Program-made: the position numbers and the translations under genes | The notes under the pieces: generated by a model | Told to the model about the DNA's origin: nothing | Databases searched by the model: none | What the model saw: only the letters and a program-made list of their open reading frames with translations | Assembly (NCBI GenBank): GCA_022820995.1 | Contig: JAJEEM010000062.1 | Location: 1 to 64,000, forward strand | Length of the DNA: 64,000 nt | Origin: Gemmatimonadota bacterium | GTDB lineage: Bacteria > Gemmatimonadota > Gemmatimonadetes > Palauibacterales > Palauibacteraceae | Direction of reading: 5' to 3' | Part shown: positions 9,611-17,689 of the stretch, piece after piece | Numbering within the stretch: the first letter of the stretch is position 1 | How the letters are laid out: each line of letters starts with the position of its first letter

Positions 9611-10864
9611 ATGATGAACGCTGCCCGACTCTTCGACCCGCACCTGGCCGTCCCGGGCGTCTGCCTCGCTCTGGCGTGCGGCCCGGGGCCGGACTCGACT
9701 TCGGACGCGGCGGCCGGAGCCGAGGCCGAACCTTCACTGTCTCCACAGGCGACGGCCGCGCTCGTGGAGGCCTTCCAGGCGGAACTCGACGCGGCGTGGG
9801 CGCAGGCGCAGGAGACCGACGAGAACTTCCCGGGCGCGACGGCGGCGTTCATCCTCCCCGACGGACGGGTGTTCGGTTTCGCGACGGGCCTTTCGGATGT
9901 GGACGACGAGATCCCGATGACGCCGGACATGCGCATGGGATCGGGCAGCATCGGGAAGACGTACGTCGCGGCCGTCGCCCTGCAGTTGGCGATGAACGGG
10001 GATCTGGACCTCGATGCGCCGATCTCGACCTGGCTCGGCGACGAGGCGTGGTTCCCTCGGGTCCCCAATCACCCGGACCTCACGGTGCGCAACCTCCTCA
10101 ACCACTCGGCCGGCATGATCCAGCCGTACTTCGAGGACCCCGGCTTCGCCGTGCGGCTGGGCGAGGTGTTCCGCGATCCCGACGCCTACATGACCCCGGA
10201 GGAGTTCATCGCCGAGACGGTGCTGGACGCCGAGCCGCTCTTCCCCGCCGGCCAGGGGTACCACTACAGCGACGTGCACTACACCCTGGCGGGGCTGGCG
10301 ATCGAGGAGGCGACGGGCCGGGCCTACTATGACCTGCTGGACGAGTTCTTCCTCGACCCCTTCGGCCTCGACCTGACGCTGGCGGCCGACCGGCGCGACC
10401 TGCCCGGCCTCGCCCAGGGCTACGCGCACGCGAGTTCACGGCTCTACGGCACGCCGCTCGAAGTCGTCGTGGACGGCCGGTTCATCCTCCACCCACTCCA
10501 GGAGTGGACGGGGGGCGGCCTCGTGAACAACCCGCAGGCGATGGTGCGCTGGGCGAAGCTCCTCTACGAGGGCGACGCGATCGCGGGCGACGACCTTCCC
10601 CAGTTGCTCGAGGTCGGGTTTCCGGCCGACAGCGCGAAGCCGCACCTGGGCTACGGCCTCGCGGTGTCCGTCGCGGAGAGCGAACACGGGCTGACGTACG
10701 GCCACGGGGGCTTCTGGCCCGGATACAACTCGCTCCTCGCCTATTACCCGGACCACGGCACGGCCGTCTCGATTCAGATCAACTCCGACGAGTCACGGAT
10801 GCGCGACCACCTGCCGAACCTGGCGGGCGTCGTGCTCGAGGCGCTGGAGAACGCCGGGAGTTAG
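9611..10864 (+). CDS. serine hydrolase lipoprotein, beta-lactamase/class C-like
   Basis: This 417-residue protein carries a lipobox-like LALAC-G at residue 23, so it is probably a lipoprotein. It has the class C beta-lactamase/DD-peptidase-type motif set: SIGK (Ser about 113, Lys about 116), a YSD triad element in GYHYSDVHYTLAG, and an HGG near the C-terminus (YGHGGFWPGYNS). Such proteins are D-amino-acid peptidases or esterases acting in the periplasm, and true beta-lactam resistance is uncommon among them. It is divergent from the S33-type hydrolase and convergent with the PLP enzyme gene, 3 bases away. The MM start could shift by one codon. Confidence 0.83.
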   Translation: MMNAARLFDPHLAVPGVCLALACGPGPDSTSDAAAGAEAEPSLSPQATAALVEAFQAELDAAWAQAQETDENFPGATAAFILPDGRVFGFATGLSDVDDEIPMTPDMRMGSGSIGKTYVAAVALQLAMNGDLDLDAPISTWLGDEAWFPRVPNHPDLTVRNLLNHSAGMIQPYFEDPGFAVRLGEVFRDPDAYMTPEEFIAETVLDAEPLFPAGQGYHYSDVHYTLAGLAIEEATGRAYYDLLDEFFLDPFGLDLTLAADRRDLPGLAQGYAHASSRLYGTPLEVVVDGRFILHPLQEWTGGGLVNNPQAMVRWAKLLYEGDAIAGDDLPQLLEVGFPADSAKPHLGYGLAVSVAESEHGLTYGHGGFWPGYNSLLAYYPDHGTAVSIQINSDESRMRDHLPNLAGVVLEALENAGS

Positions 10865-10867
10865 CGG

Positions 10868-12106
10868 TCAGCCGCGTCGCGCAACGGATCGCCATCGCCG
10901 GACAACGGTTTCGCCGGCTACCCCAGCGACCGCTTCCGCGCGGGAGAGTGCACGCTTCAGATCGGCTTCCAGGTCCTCGCAGGCCTCGATCCCGACCGAC
11001 AACCGGAGCAGCCCCTCGCCGATCCCCGCCGCCAGGCGTGCGGGTTCATCCATGGACGCGTGCGTCATCGTCCAGGGGTGCGCGACGAGGCTCTCCACAC
11101 CGCCCAGCGATTCGGCGAGCGCGAAGTGCTCGATCCGGTCCACGAAGGCATCCACCGCCGCCCGCCCGCCGCGCAGTTCGAACGAAACGAGGCTGCCCCA
11201 CCCCATCTGCTGCCGCCGCGCGATCTCGTGCCCGGGATTCTCGGGCAGGCTCGGATGATGAACCCGGGCGACGACGTCGCTGCGGTTCAGCAGATCGACG
11301 ATGCAGACCGCGTTCTCCTCGTGCACGCGGCTGCGCGCGTGAAGGGTTCGCATCCCTCGGAGCGTCAGATACGAGTCGAACGGAGCCCCCGACGCGCCCA
11401 TGGCGTTGGTCCACCAGGCGACTTCTTCGAGCAGACCCTCGTCCGCCGCGACCACCGCCCCGCCCACCACGTCGCCGTGCCCGTTCAGGAACTTCGTCGT
11501 CGAGTGCACGACGAGATCGGCGCCGAACTCCAGCGGGCGCTGGTTGACGGGCGAGAGGAAGGTGTTGTCCGTCACGCAGACCGCCCCGACGTCGCGCGCC
11601 ACCCGTGCCCACGCCGCAATGTCGGTGATCCTCAGGTGTGGGTTGCTCGGCGTCTCGATCCAGATCATCCGGGGACGGAGCCGGCGGGCGAGTTCGAGCG
11701 ACCCGGGATCCCGCAGGTCGACGAACTCGACGCGATACGCGCCGCGGTTCGCCTCGACGGAGAAGAGGCGGTAGCTGCCGCCGTAGCAGTCGCGGGGCGC
11801 CAGGAGCAGATCGCCCGCGGACAGCAGGCGCGTCGACACGGCGATCGCCGACATTCCGGACGAGGTGACGACCGCACCGCATCCTCCCTCGAGTTCGGCG
11901 ATGGTTTCGGCCGCGAGATCCCGGGTCGGGTTGGCCGTGCGGGTGTAGTCGTACTTCGCGTACACGCCCGGCGCATCGAAGAAGAAGTTCGTGGAGAGAT
12001 GGATCGGCGGCATGACCGCCCGATGGGCAGTATCGGCGCCGAGCCCCGCCCGCACTGCGCGTGTGACGGGGGACGAGGCAACGCGAGGGGCAGAGCGGTT
12101 GGCCAT
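10868..12106 (-). CDS. PLP-dependent trans-sulfuration enzyme (cystathionine gamma-synthase/-lyase family)
   Basis: This 412-residue cytoplasmic enzyme belongs to the Cys/Met metabolism PLP family. It shows the phosphate-binding TSSGMSAI, the PLP-contacting ETPSNPHLRI and VTDNTFLSP, and the Schiff-base Lys in HSTTKFLNGHGD (about residue 205). Family members make cystathionine or homocysteine from activated homoserine, or cleave cystathionine. The start ATG at 12106 follows a GGAGAGG site. The upstream leader contains a SAM-I riboswitch and a sigma70-like promoter, so a methionine biosynthetic (MetB/MetZ-like) role is favoured over cystathionine lyase. Sequence alone does not settle the substrate. 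Confidence 0.87.
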   Translation of the reverse strand: MANRSAPRVASSPVTRAVRAGLGADTAHRAVMPPIHLSTNFFFDAPGVYAKYDYTRTANPTRDLAAETIAELEGGCGAVVTSSGMSAIAVSTRLLSAGDLLLAPRDCYGGSYRLFSVEANRGAYRVEFVDLRDPGSLELARRLRPRMIWIETPSNPHLRITDIAAWARVARDVGAVCVTDNTFLSPVNQRPLEFGADLVVHSTTKFLNGHGDVVGGAVVAADEGLLEEVAWWTNAMGASGAPFDSYLTLRGMRTLHARSRVHEENAVCIVDLLNRSDVVARVHHPSLPENPGHEIARRQQMGWGSLVSFELRGGRAAVDAFVDRIEHFALAESLGGVESLVAHPWTMTHASMDEPARLAAGIGEGLLRLSVGIEACEDLEADLKRALSRAEAVAGVAGETVVRRWRSVARRG

Positions 12107-12176
12107 GGGGACCTCTCCGAGTCTCGAGTTTACCTCATCGGACTCCGGAGATTCGACACCCTGTTCCGTACGGCTC

Positions 12177-12192
12177 CCGCCCCGAAGGGCGG
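12177..12192 (-). terminator. hairpin following the SAM riboswitch
   Basis: On the minus strand CCGCCC-TTCG-GGGCGG is a perfect 6-bp stem with a stable UUCG loop, about 8 bases after the riboswitch P1. It is a plausible expression-platform hairpin. No U-run follows, so the control may be through translation or a factor-dependent mechanism and not classical attenuation. Confidence 0.45.
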
Positions 12193-12199
12193 CGGGCGG

Positions 12200-12315
12200 T
12201 TCATCTTCACGGCGGACGCGAGTCCACCGCAGGAGTTGGCACCTTTGCGGGAATGCCACTTCCCACAGGTTGCCCCGGCATCAACGGGCCTTTCCCTCAG
12301 CCGGTCTCGATGAGT
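12200..12315 (-). ncRNA. SAM-I riboswitch upstream of the trans-sulfuration gene
   Basis: Read on the minus strand, the leader carries the conserved SAM-I blocks in order. There is a P1 5' strand CTCATC, then AGACCGG..GAGGGA, then GGCCCGTTGATGCC, then GGGCAACC, a P3 hairpin around GGGAAGTGGCATTCCC, the GGTGCCAACTCCTGC block, and a P1 3' strand GATGA. The aptamer starts about 7 bases after the predicted transcription start and lies about 90 bases before the ATG. Binding of S-adenosylmethionine would shut the gene off when methionine is plentiful. The motif order and sequence are specific enough to be confident without a covariance search. Confidence 0.9.
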
Positions 12316-12328
12316 TGTCGTGCGGGCA

Positions 12329-12357
12329 GTTCTACGGAAGCGGCCGTCGAATGTCAA
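12329..12357 (-). promoter_or_regulatory. sigma70-like promoter for the SAM riboswitch transcript
   Basis: On the minus strand a perfect TTGACA (12357-12352) is followed by a 17-base spacer and TAGAAC (12334-12329). Predicted transcription would begin near 12322, just before the riboswitch P1 stem. The fit of spacing and position makes this one of the better promoter calls in the window. The rest of the 12358-12603 gap shows nothing convincing to me. Confidence 0.6.
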
Positions 12358-12603
12358 ACCGCGCGACGGCGGCACCTTGGAGAATGCATGGCTCCCGGTC
12401 AACGTCGATCCGCGCACCGGGCGTCGCGAAGCGGGGGCGACCCCGGGCAACGCGACCCCAGGCCGACCATCACTTTTGTTACATCCGGCCATCGGTTTTG
12501 ACATTGTTCCGAGCCTCATGTGGCCGTCGGTTGGTTCCTGCGTGCGAAACGATCCAGTCCAAGGTGGATCGCAATGCCATGACGGGGAGCGGGTTAACGG
12601 GAC

Positions 12604-13500
12604 ATGCACCGACCACGGGCAGCGTCACATACAGGTCTGATCGCCCTCTTCTTCACGGCGTGGATCGCGGCAAACGGGCCCGTGTCCGCGCAGGAGAGCC
12701 GTCTGGTGATGACGGAGTCCGGTAGGCACGTACTGCCCGCACATGTCGTCGTTCGCGGCGGCGCGCTGTCTCCGCGAGGGGACGCCAGCCTGTTCTGGAG
12801 TGGCGATACCGTCTGGATCGCATCGACGCGCCACGCGGAGGTGCGCGCCGTGTGCCCGGAGAGGGTCCGCGCGCCGCTCGGAGCCGCGTTCGTCGGCGCC
12901 CCGGCGGCCGGACGGGCGCCCGCCATCGAGATCATCGACGGAGGGATTGAGGGCGAGGAAGAGCCGCGGCTCATCCGCTTCGCGGACGGGCAATGCCGCG
13001 ACACCGCCTGGAGCGGCCCCGACCCGAGCCTGCCCATTGCCCGCGACGCGAGCGGCTGGGTGTCGGACTTTGAGGTGCCGATCGCATGGTCCGACAGCGC
13101 GGTCATATCCGTGTCGAGCGGGCCGCGCGGCATCATCGTCTCGTCCCGCCGCTTTCCGTTCGCCTGGGCGACCGCGGCGGACGGCGACAGCCGGTCGGCG
13201 GCGGGGCGCGTGCCGGCCGGGAACGAGTCGTACTACGGGAACGACCCGTGGATCGGGACGGGGGTGTTCGCGCTCGACTCGGGCTTCGTACAGGTGCTGG
13301 CCGACCTCGCGTCGGACCGGCGCGACCTCGTCTTCTACGACTCGTCGGGCGCGTTCAAACGCCGACGGGTCATCGACGTTCCTTTCGGGATCCTCGACAC
13401 CGCGCCGGACCGGCGGCAACTGCTGGCCCTCCGCCGGACGGACCGCGTCGAGATCCTCACCTACGAATGGACTTGGCAACCACACCGGGCCGGGAAGTGA
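12604..13500 (+). CDS. secreted hypothetical protein, probably beta-propeller-like
   Basis: This 298-residue protein has a signal peptide (about 1-30, ending GPVSAQES). The remainder is rich in short beta-like segments such as FVQVLADLASDRRDLVFYDSSG and LDTAPDRRQLLALRRTDRVEILTYEW. These resemble blades of the 6-bladed TolB/NHL-type propellers encoded two genes downstream, although the GxGPGE motif is absent. It is the first gene of a four-gene block of exported proteins. The start ATG follows a GGGGAGC-like site. Function unknown; surface binding or sensing is a guess from the fold. Confidence 0.65.
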   Translation: MHRPRAASHTGLIALFFTAWIAANGPVSAQESRLVMTESGRHVLPAHVVVRGGALSPRGDASLFWSGDTVWIASTRHAEVRAVCPERVRAPLGAAFVGAPAAGRAPAIEIIDGGIEGEEEPRLIRFADGQCRDTAWSGPDPSLPIARDASGWVSDFEVPIAWSDSAVISVSSGPRGIIVSSRRFPFAWATAADGDSRSAAGRVPAGNESYYGNDPWIGTGVFALDSGFVQVLADLASDRRDLVFYDSSGAFKRRRVIDVPFGILDTAPDRRQLLALRRTDRVEILTYEWTWQPHRAGK

Positions 13501-13522
13501 ACCCAAAACCAGGAGCAAAGGT

Positions 13523-13969
13523 ATGCTGACGAAGAAGATCTCCAACTGGATGATCGCCGCCGCGATCATCTTCGGCGTCGCGGCCCTGACGCCCGACAAC
13601 GCGCAGGCGCAGGATACTGGAATAGATTTCTGCGTAAGCTGTGGCATGTTCTCGGGTGAGTGCGACGAGGGAGGGCCGGGCGTAAACGACATATGCGTCT
13701 GGGGCGAGTGGGGGGGAGTGGATTGGTGCGTTTCGTGGGGCCGCGATTTCTGTGATCCTCGCTTCCCGCGCACCCGGTCCGCTTCGATCGGCGCGGACGG
13801 TGCGATTGTGCAGGAGCGGACATTCGCAGCGGCAACGTCCGACGCTACCGAGATGCCGCAGTCGATGTCCAACCACATTCGTGACTGCAGCAGCCGGATC
13901 GTTGCGAGAGCATACAGCGCGGATGAGGCAGAGCACATGCGTCGCAGGACCGAATCGATCGTGATCTGA
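13523..13969 (+). CDS. small secreted Cys/Trp-rich protein
   Basis: A 148-residue ORF hidden inside a longer ORF-track entry. The ATG at 13523 is preceded by AGGAGCAAAG, and its first 30 residues form a clean signal peptide (MLTKKISNW...NAQAQ). The mature part begins with a Cys- and Trp-rich segment: six Cys within about 45 residues, with FCVSCGMF, ICVWGEWGGVDWCVSW and FCDP. A polar tail containing RDCSS follows. I know no named family for it. Its position between two propeller-type genes recalls the NVEALA-type small exported peptides next to 6-bladed propeller lipoproteins in Bacteroidota. That is an analogy of layout, not shown homology. Confidence 0.65.
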   Translation: MLTKKISNWMIAAAIIFGVAALTPDNAQAQDTGIDFCVSCGMFSGECDEGGPGVNDICVWGEWGGVDWCVSWGRDFCDPRFPRTRSASIGADGAIVQERTFAAATSDATEMPQSMSNHIRDCSSRIVARAYSADEAEHMRRRTESIVI

Positions 13970-13984
13970 GATCGGGCGGGCGTT

Positions 13985-14034
13985 GCCGATGATCGGGGGA
14001 AATTCAGCCCCCGGTGCATCCCCCGATCATCGGC
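13985..14034. repeat. 15-bp perfect inverted repeat (long hairpin) inside the secreted-protein block
   Basis: GCCGATGATCGGGGG (13985-13999) and its exact reverse complement (14020-14034) form a 15-bp stem around a 20-base loop. The loop can itself compete for pairing through its CCCCC run. The hairpin begins 15 bases after the Cys-rich gene stop and ends 33 bases before the next gene's ATG. It has no T-run, so it may stabilise or partly terminate the upstream mRNA, or be a protein site. Confidence 0.7.
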
Positions 14035-14066
14035 GGCCCGCAAAATACAAGACAGGAGATCGGATC

Positions 14067-15260
14067 ATGTTCAACGTGGTACTTGCCGCCGTGGTTGTTC
14101 TTGCCGCGGTTGCGGACCTCCCGGCCCAGGAGCGTCGCGACACGCTCGTCGCGGTCTCTCGCCTGGCGGTCCCCGACAGCGTACCTCTCAGCGACGTCGA
14201 GCAGTTGGTTCCGGCGACGGACGGGTCGATGTTCATGCTCGATAGCCGGACGGAGAGCGTGTTGGCGTTCGGCCCGGATGGGGTCTTCCGGCGGCAAATC
14301 GGTCGGCGGGGCGAAGGTCCGGGCGAGTTGCTCTCGCCGTGGCGTCTCGGGATGCTGGGGCGCGACACGCTGTGGGTCGTGGATGCGCGGCGCCGCGTCA
14401 ACCTCTACGATGCGTCGACCGGGGAAAGTCTGGCGGACTTCGGCCCGGATACGTGGGATGCCGCGACGGCGGGCGGCGAGATCGTGCGACCGTTCGCGGC
14501 GCTGGCAGACCACAGCATCATGGCCTTCAGATGGGCCGAGAGGGATCTGCTGGCGGAAGTGCTCGCATTTCGCGTCGAGCGCGGGGCCGCTCCGGAAGGC
14601 GCTTCGCTTGCGCTGCTGGACCTCCGGGACCGGTCCGTCGCGGCCCCGGTACCGACGGGCGATGGCAGCCTGCAGTTGCGCAATCCGTTTTCTCACAGCG
14701 ATATGATTGCAGTGGGCCCCGGCGGAAGGCGCATCGCGGTCATACGGCGACCACGGCCGGAGGGCTCGCCCGCGTTCTTCGTGGCGGAACGGCATGACGT
14801 GTTGCAAGGTATCGTGGACACGGTTCGGGTCTCGTACGAGCCGCGCCCCCTCGACGCCCGCGAGATCCGGGCGTGGGCGGAGGAACTCGGACCCGTGGAG
14901 CGAGTGGTCGAACTCGGCGTGTTCCCCAGCCGGGCGGCGGGGGTTGAAGCGGTGCTGGGGGCACTCGATGCGCCCGGCCACCATCCGCCGGTCGAGAACC
15001 GGGGGCGGGGCATCGTGGACGAGGGCGTGCTGATGGACCCGGAGGGCGTAATGTGGTTTCAGCTCTACGACGCGTCCGGACGGTCGAACGAGTGGATCGT
15101 CGTCTCCGGCGAGGGAGGCGCGAGGGAGGTGTCGCGCGTGGCGGCTGCGGCGGGTGCCCGGCTGCTGGCCGTGAGCGGAGACCGGGTATGGGCGGAGGTG
15201 CGCGACGCGTTCGGAGTGCCTGCGGTTCAGGTGCTGCGGATCCAACGCGCCTGCGGATGA
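14067..15260 (+). CDS. secreted 6-bladed beta-propeller protein
   Basis: A 397-residue exported protein with a signal peptide (about 1-20, MFNVVLAAVVVLAAVADLPAQ). It has propeller-type strands, including ATDGSMFMLDSRTESVLAFG followed by the characteristic GRRGEGPGEL. That GxGPGE phrase is common to 6-bladed beta-propeller (BF3164/NHL-like) proteins of Gemmatimonadota and Bacteroidota. The ATG at 14067 with a GGAG site is preferred over the TTG at 13983, which would place the signal peptide internally. It is likely co-transcribed with the Cys-rich gene upstream and with the CarboxypepD_reg gene 4 bases downstream. Ligand unknown. Confidence 0.8.
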   Translation: MFNVVLAAVVVLAAVADLPAQERRDTLVAVSRLAVPDSVPLSDVEQLVPATDGSMFMLDSRTESVLAFGPDGVFRRQIGRRGEGPGELLSPWRLGMLGRDTLWVVDARRRVNLYDASTGESLADFGPDTWDAATAGGEIVRPFAALADHSIMAFRWAERDLLAEVLAFRVERGAAPEGASLALLDLRDRSVAAPVPTGDGSLQLRNPFSHSDMIAVGPGGRRIAVIRRPRPEGSPAFFVAERHDVLQGIVDTVRVSYEPRPLDAREIRAWAEELGPVERVVELGVFPSRAAGVEAVLGALDAPGHHPPVENRGRGIVDEGVLMDPEGVMWFQLYDASGRSNEWIVVSGEGGAREVSRVAAAAGARLLAVSGDRVWAEVRDAFGVPAVQVLRIQRACG

Positions 15261-15264
15261 CGGC

Positions 15265-16449
15265 GTGACTCGACACACCCGCGTCGGCGCGCGCGCGATG
15301 CTGGCCGCAACCCTCGCGTTCGCCCTGATTGCGCCCGTCGTCGCCGCGCAGGACCCGGGCGCTCGGATGACGGGCGTCCTCGTGTCCGAGGGCGACGGCA
15401 CGCCGGTGGACGGGGCGGTCGTGGCGCTCGTGGACGGCGAAGGCGTCGTCGCGTGGGAGACGCTGTCGAACGCCAGCGGCGCGTTCAGCCTGCCGCTGCC
15501 GCCGGTGGGCACGTACCGCGTTCGGGTATCGCGCATCGGCTACGATTCGTGGACCTCCGGCCCGATCCGCATCGACTCCGCGCAGGCGCCCGGCCCGCTG
15601 CGCCTCGAGATCCCGGTGCGGCCGATCCCGCTCCCGGAGTTGATGGTCACGGAACAGAACGACTGTCCGACGACGCCCGAGCAGCGGCGGCGCGCGTTCG
15701 AACTCTACGAGTCCGTCCTCCCGATCCTGGCCTCGATGTCCACCGCGGCGACTGGCGACTCTCTGCTTGTGCGGATGGAGCGGCCGGTCCGGATCTGGAA
15801 ACGAGGCAGGTTCCGCTATACACAGGACACCGTGACCGTCATGGTCACGGAGGCGCTGAGCAACGCGTCGCCGGGACACCTGGAGGCGTACGGATACGGG
15901 GACATCGTTGGCGATTCCATGACGACCTTCTACGCGCCGGACGGTGCCGCGCTGGCGTCGCCGGGGTTCCTCGCGACTCACTGCCTGAGCACAACCGAGG
16001 CCGAGACCGGGGCTGACGTCACGACCGGGCTGGCGTTCGAGCCGAGGCCCGGCCGGGAGGTCGTCGACGTGACCGGCGTGCTGTGGATCGACACTGTCGC
16101 CAACGAACCCCGGGAACTGGCGTTCCACTACACGTCGCTGCGACCGTTCCTCCGGCGACATCTGGTTGAGCCGCTACGGGATGACCACGAGCGTCGTTTG
16201 CCTGGCCGCCGCGCCAGCATTGGCACCATCCGCATCCAGGAGTCTCGTTTCGGGGGGCAACTTCGCTTCGAGCGTGTTGCCAGTGATCGTTGGCTGATCC
16301 GCGAGTGGCGAATGCTCACGCCGCGCCTCGCTTCTCGCTCCTTCTCGCACCCGCGCACGGGGACCAACGTCTTGCCCATTGCAGTGCCCCTTGAGTCCCG
16401 AGGCGAGGTGCTTGCGTTGTTCCGCCGCTCCGACCGTTCCCCGCGATGA
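15265..16449 (+). CDS. secreted protein with N-terminal CarboxypepD_reg domain
   Basis: This 394-residue exported protein has a basic n-region and hydrophobic signal (about 1-29, ending APVVAAQD). An Ig-like carboxypeptidase-regulatory-type domain follows (about 32-125), with the usual GTPVDGAVVAL, NASGAFSLPLPPVGTYRVRVSRIGY layout. The remaining 270 residues are an all-beta-looking region I do not recognise. No TonB-plug or barrel follows, so it is not a SusC-type receptor. The start is a GTG at 15265; ATG 15298 is possible but would remove the basic n-region. Last gene of the four-gene secreted block. Confidence 0.72.
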   Translation: MTRHTRVGARAMLAATLAFALIAPVVAAQDPGARMTGVLVSEGDGTPVDGAVVALVDGEGVVAWETLSNASGAFSLPLPPVGTYRVRVSRIGYDSWTSGPIRIDSAQAPGPLRLEIPVRPIPLPELMVTEQNDCPTTPEQRRRAFELYESVLPILASMSTAATGDSLLVRMERPVRIWKRGRFRYTQDTVTVMVTEALSNASPGHLEAYGYGDIVGDSMTTFYAPDGAALASPGFLATHCLSTTEAETGADVTTGLAFEPRPGREVVDVTGVLWIDTVANEPRELAFHYTSLRPFLRRHLVEPLRDDHERRLPGRRASIGTIRIQESRFGGQLRFERVASDRWLIREWRMLTPRLASRSFSHPRTGTNVLPIAVPLESRGEVLALFRRSDRSPR

Positions 16450-16921
16450 CCGGCGATCCGTCGTTCCCCCGCGCGGATTCCGGAAGGCGCCCGAGGCCGA
16501 CGGGTTGCTGCTGTCACGGCATGCTTCGCTTCGACAACGCCATCCGCGCCTGATGGATCGTCTCCACGTGGCGCAAGGCCCGGCCCGTCTCCCTTTACGA
16601 ACTCTCAACCGAATGGTACATTACGATATCCGTGAGCCCGGTCGTTCGTTCATAGACCCCAACAGACCCCAGCGGGGAGACGCCCTGGATCGAGCCGCCA
16701 TGAGCAAGAACCAGCCGGGATGGGCTGAAACGCAACAATCGCACACTCTTTTCGACACGATCAACTCTGGGTTTGAACAATAAGTTATTGATGTACTGTC
16801 TTTGAGAGTCACTACTCAATATATGACATCCAAACAAACCCCACTGTAGCGCCAGGTTCGACTTTCGTCGAAGCCGGTCGCCGGCCGGTCCGCGAAAGGA
16901 AGCCCCCGTTCGGAGTTCGGA
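16450..16921. other. intergenic region, no confident gene
   Basis: This 472-base gap has a GC-rich half continuing from the previous gene and an AT-rich island around 16770-16850, markedly lower in GC than its surroundings. A 56-codon ORF from ATG 16613 (ending at 16783) has no ribosome-binding site or recognisable features. A small hairpin (TTCGAC/GTCGAA) lies near 16858-16873. The AT-rich part probably contains the promoter of the regulator gene that begins at 16922, but I cannot pick a convincing -35/-10 pair. Confidence 0.4.
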
Positions 16922-17689
16922 ATGATCAAGATCATAGTGGAATCCTCGCACGACGCCACCCTGATCGAGGATGCAGTCGATAACTGGCCCGTCCGCATAG
17001 TCAATGATGTCGAGCGTCTGCCAGGCGACGACGATGTCGAGTGCCTGATCCTGGGTTCCCGCGCGCGAAATCTGGCGCGGTGGGTCGGGCCGTTGGGGAA
17101 GATCGAGCGGGATTGGGCCGGAGTTCCCATCATCGTCGTGACGGATTCCGAACCCGAGGTGGCGCTCCAGCTAAGCGGCATCAAGGTGTCCGCCGTCGTC
17201 TGGTTCGAGGATCTCCAGAGCGAGCTCGGCCCCGCGATCCGCGCCGCGCGCGGAGTGGATCATATTCTCCGCCTGGCCGGGGAGATAGAGGAATCGACGC
17301 TGCCCCCCTCTCTTCGGTTAGCCGTGGCGCACGGACTCCGGGTGGCTACGGACCGACCGATTCGCCGCGTACGGAAGCTGGCGTCGGTGGTTGGCTCCTC
17401 CCCCGTTACGCTGTCTCAGCAGTTTCGGGAGAGTGTGGGGGGCCGCACGACCTTGGCGCGGTTCCTTCGCGCGCTTGTCATACTCCGGGGCCACCAGCTG
17501 CGGTCGTCCGGTCTCGGCTGGGACCGGGTGGCCGGAGAGTTGCGAGTCTCTCGTCAGACGCTCCACCGCCAATCGAAGGAGTGGCCGGGCCGCAGGCTCG
17601 GTCCGCTGGCGGCCATGTCGCGCGGACAGCTTCTCGCACGGTTCGTGTCCGACTTTGTGCGTCCCCTCCTCGCTGACAGGACCGACTAA
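16922..17689 (+). CDS. putative transcriptional regulator with AraC-like C-terminal HTH
   Basis: A 255-residue cytoplasmic protein. The N-terminal ~115 residues alternate strands and helices as in a response-regulator receiver (MIKIIVESSHDATLIEDAV, VPIIVVTDSEPE), but the receiver Asp/Lys pattern is not clear, so phosphorylation is doubtful. The C-terminal ~110 residues resemble two helix-turn-helix units of AraC type: RPIRRVRKLASVVGSSPVTLSQQF, then LGWDRVAGELRVSRQTLHRQ. It probably binds DNA. Its targets are unknown; the upstream block of secreted proteins is the nearest candidate. The 3' end overlaps the convergent deaminase gene by 4 bases. Confidence 0.6.
   Translation: MIKIIVESSHDATLIEDAVDNWPVRIVNDVERLPGDDDVECLILGSRARNLARWVGPLGKIERDWAGVPIIVVTDSEPEVALQLSGIKVSAVVWFEDLQSELGPAIRAARGVDHILRLAGEIEESTLPPSLRLAVAHGLRVATDRPIRRVRKLASVVGSSPVTLSQQFRESVGGRTTLARFLRALVILRGHQLRSSGLGWDRVAGELRVSRQTLHRQSKEWPGRRLGPLAAMSRGQLLARFVSDFVRPLLADRTD

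Noticed and set aside
9611-10864. Beta-lactam resistance gene
   Set aside because: The SxxK and HGG motifs are shared with many esterases and peptidases of this fold; nothing points to beta-lactam hydrolysis.
12625-14043. 472-residue minus-strand ORF covering the secreted-protein block
   Set aside because: The plus strand has signal peptides, ribosome sites and recognisable families; the minus ORF has none.
16379-16783. 134-residue plus ORF after the CarboxypepD_reg gene
   Set aside because: It begins inside the previous gene in another frame; no ribosome site, no family. The internal 56-codon ORF from 16613 is equally unsupported.
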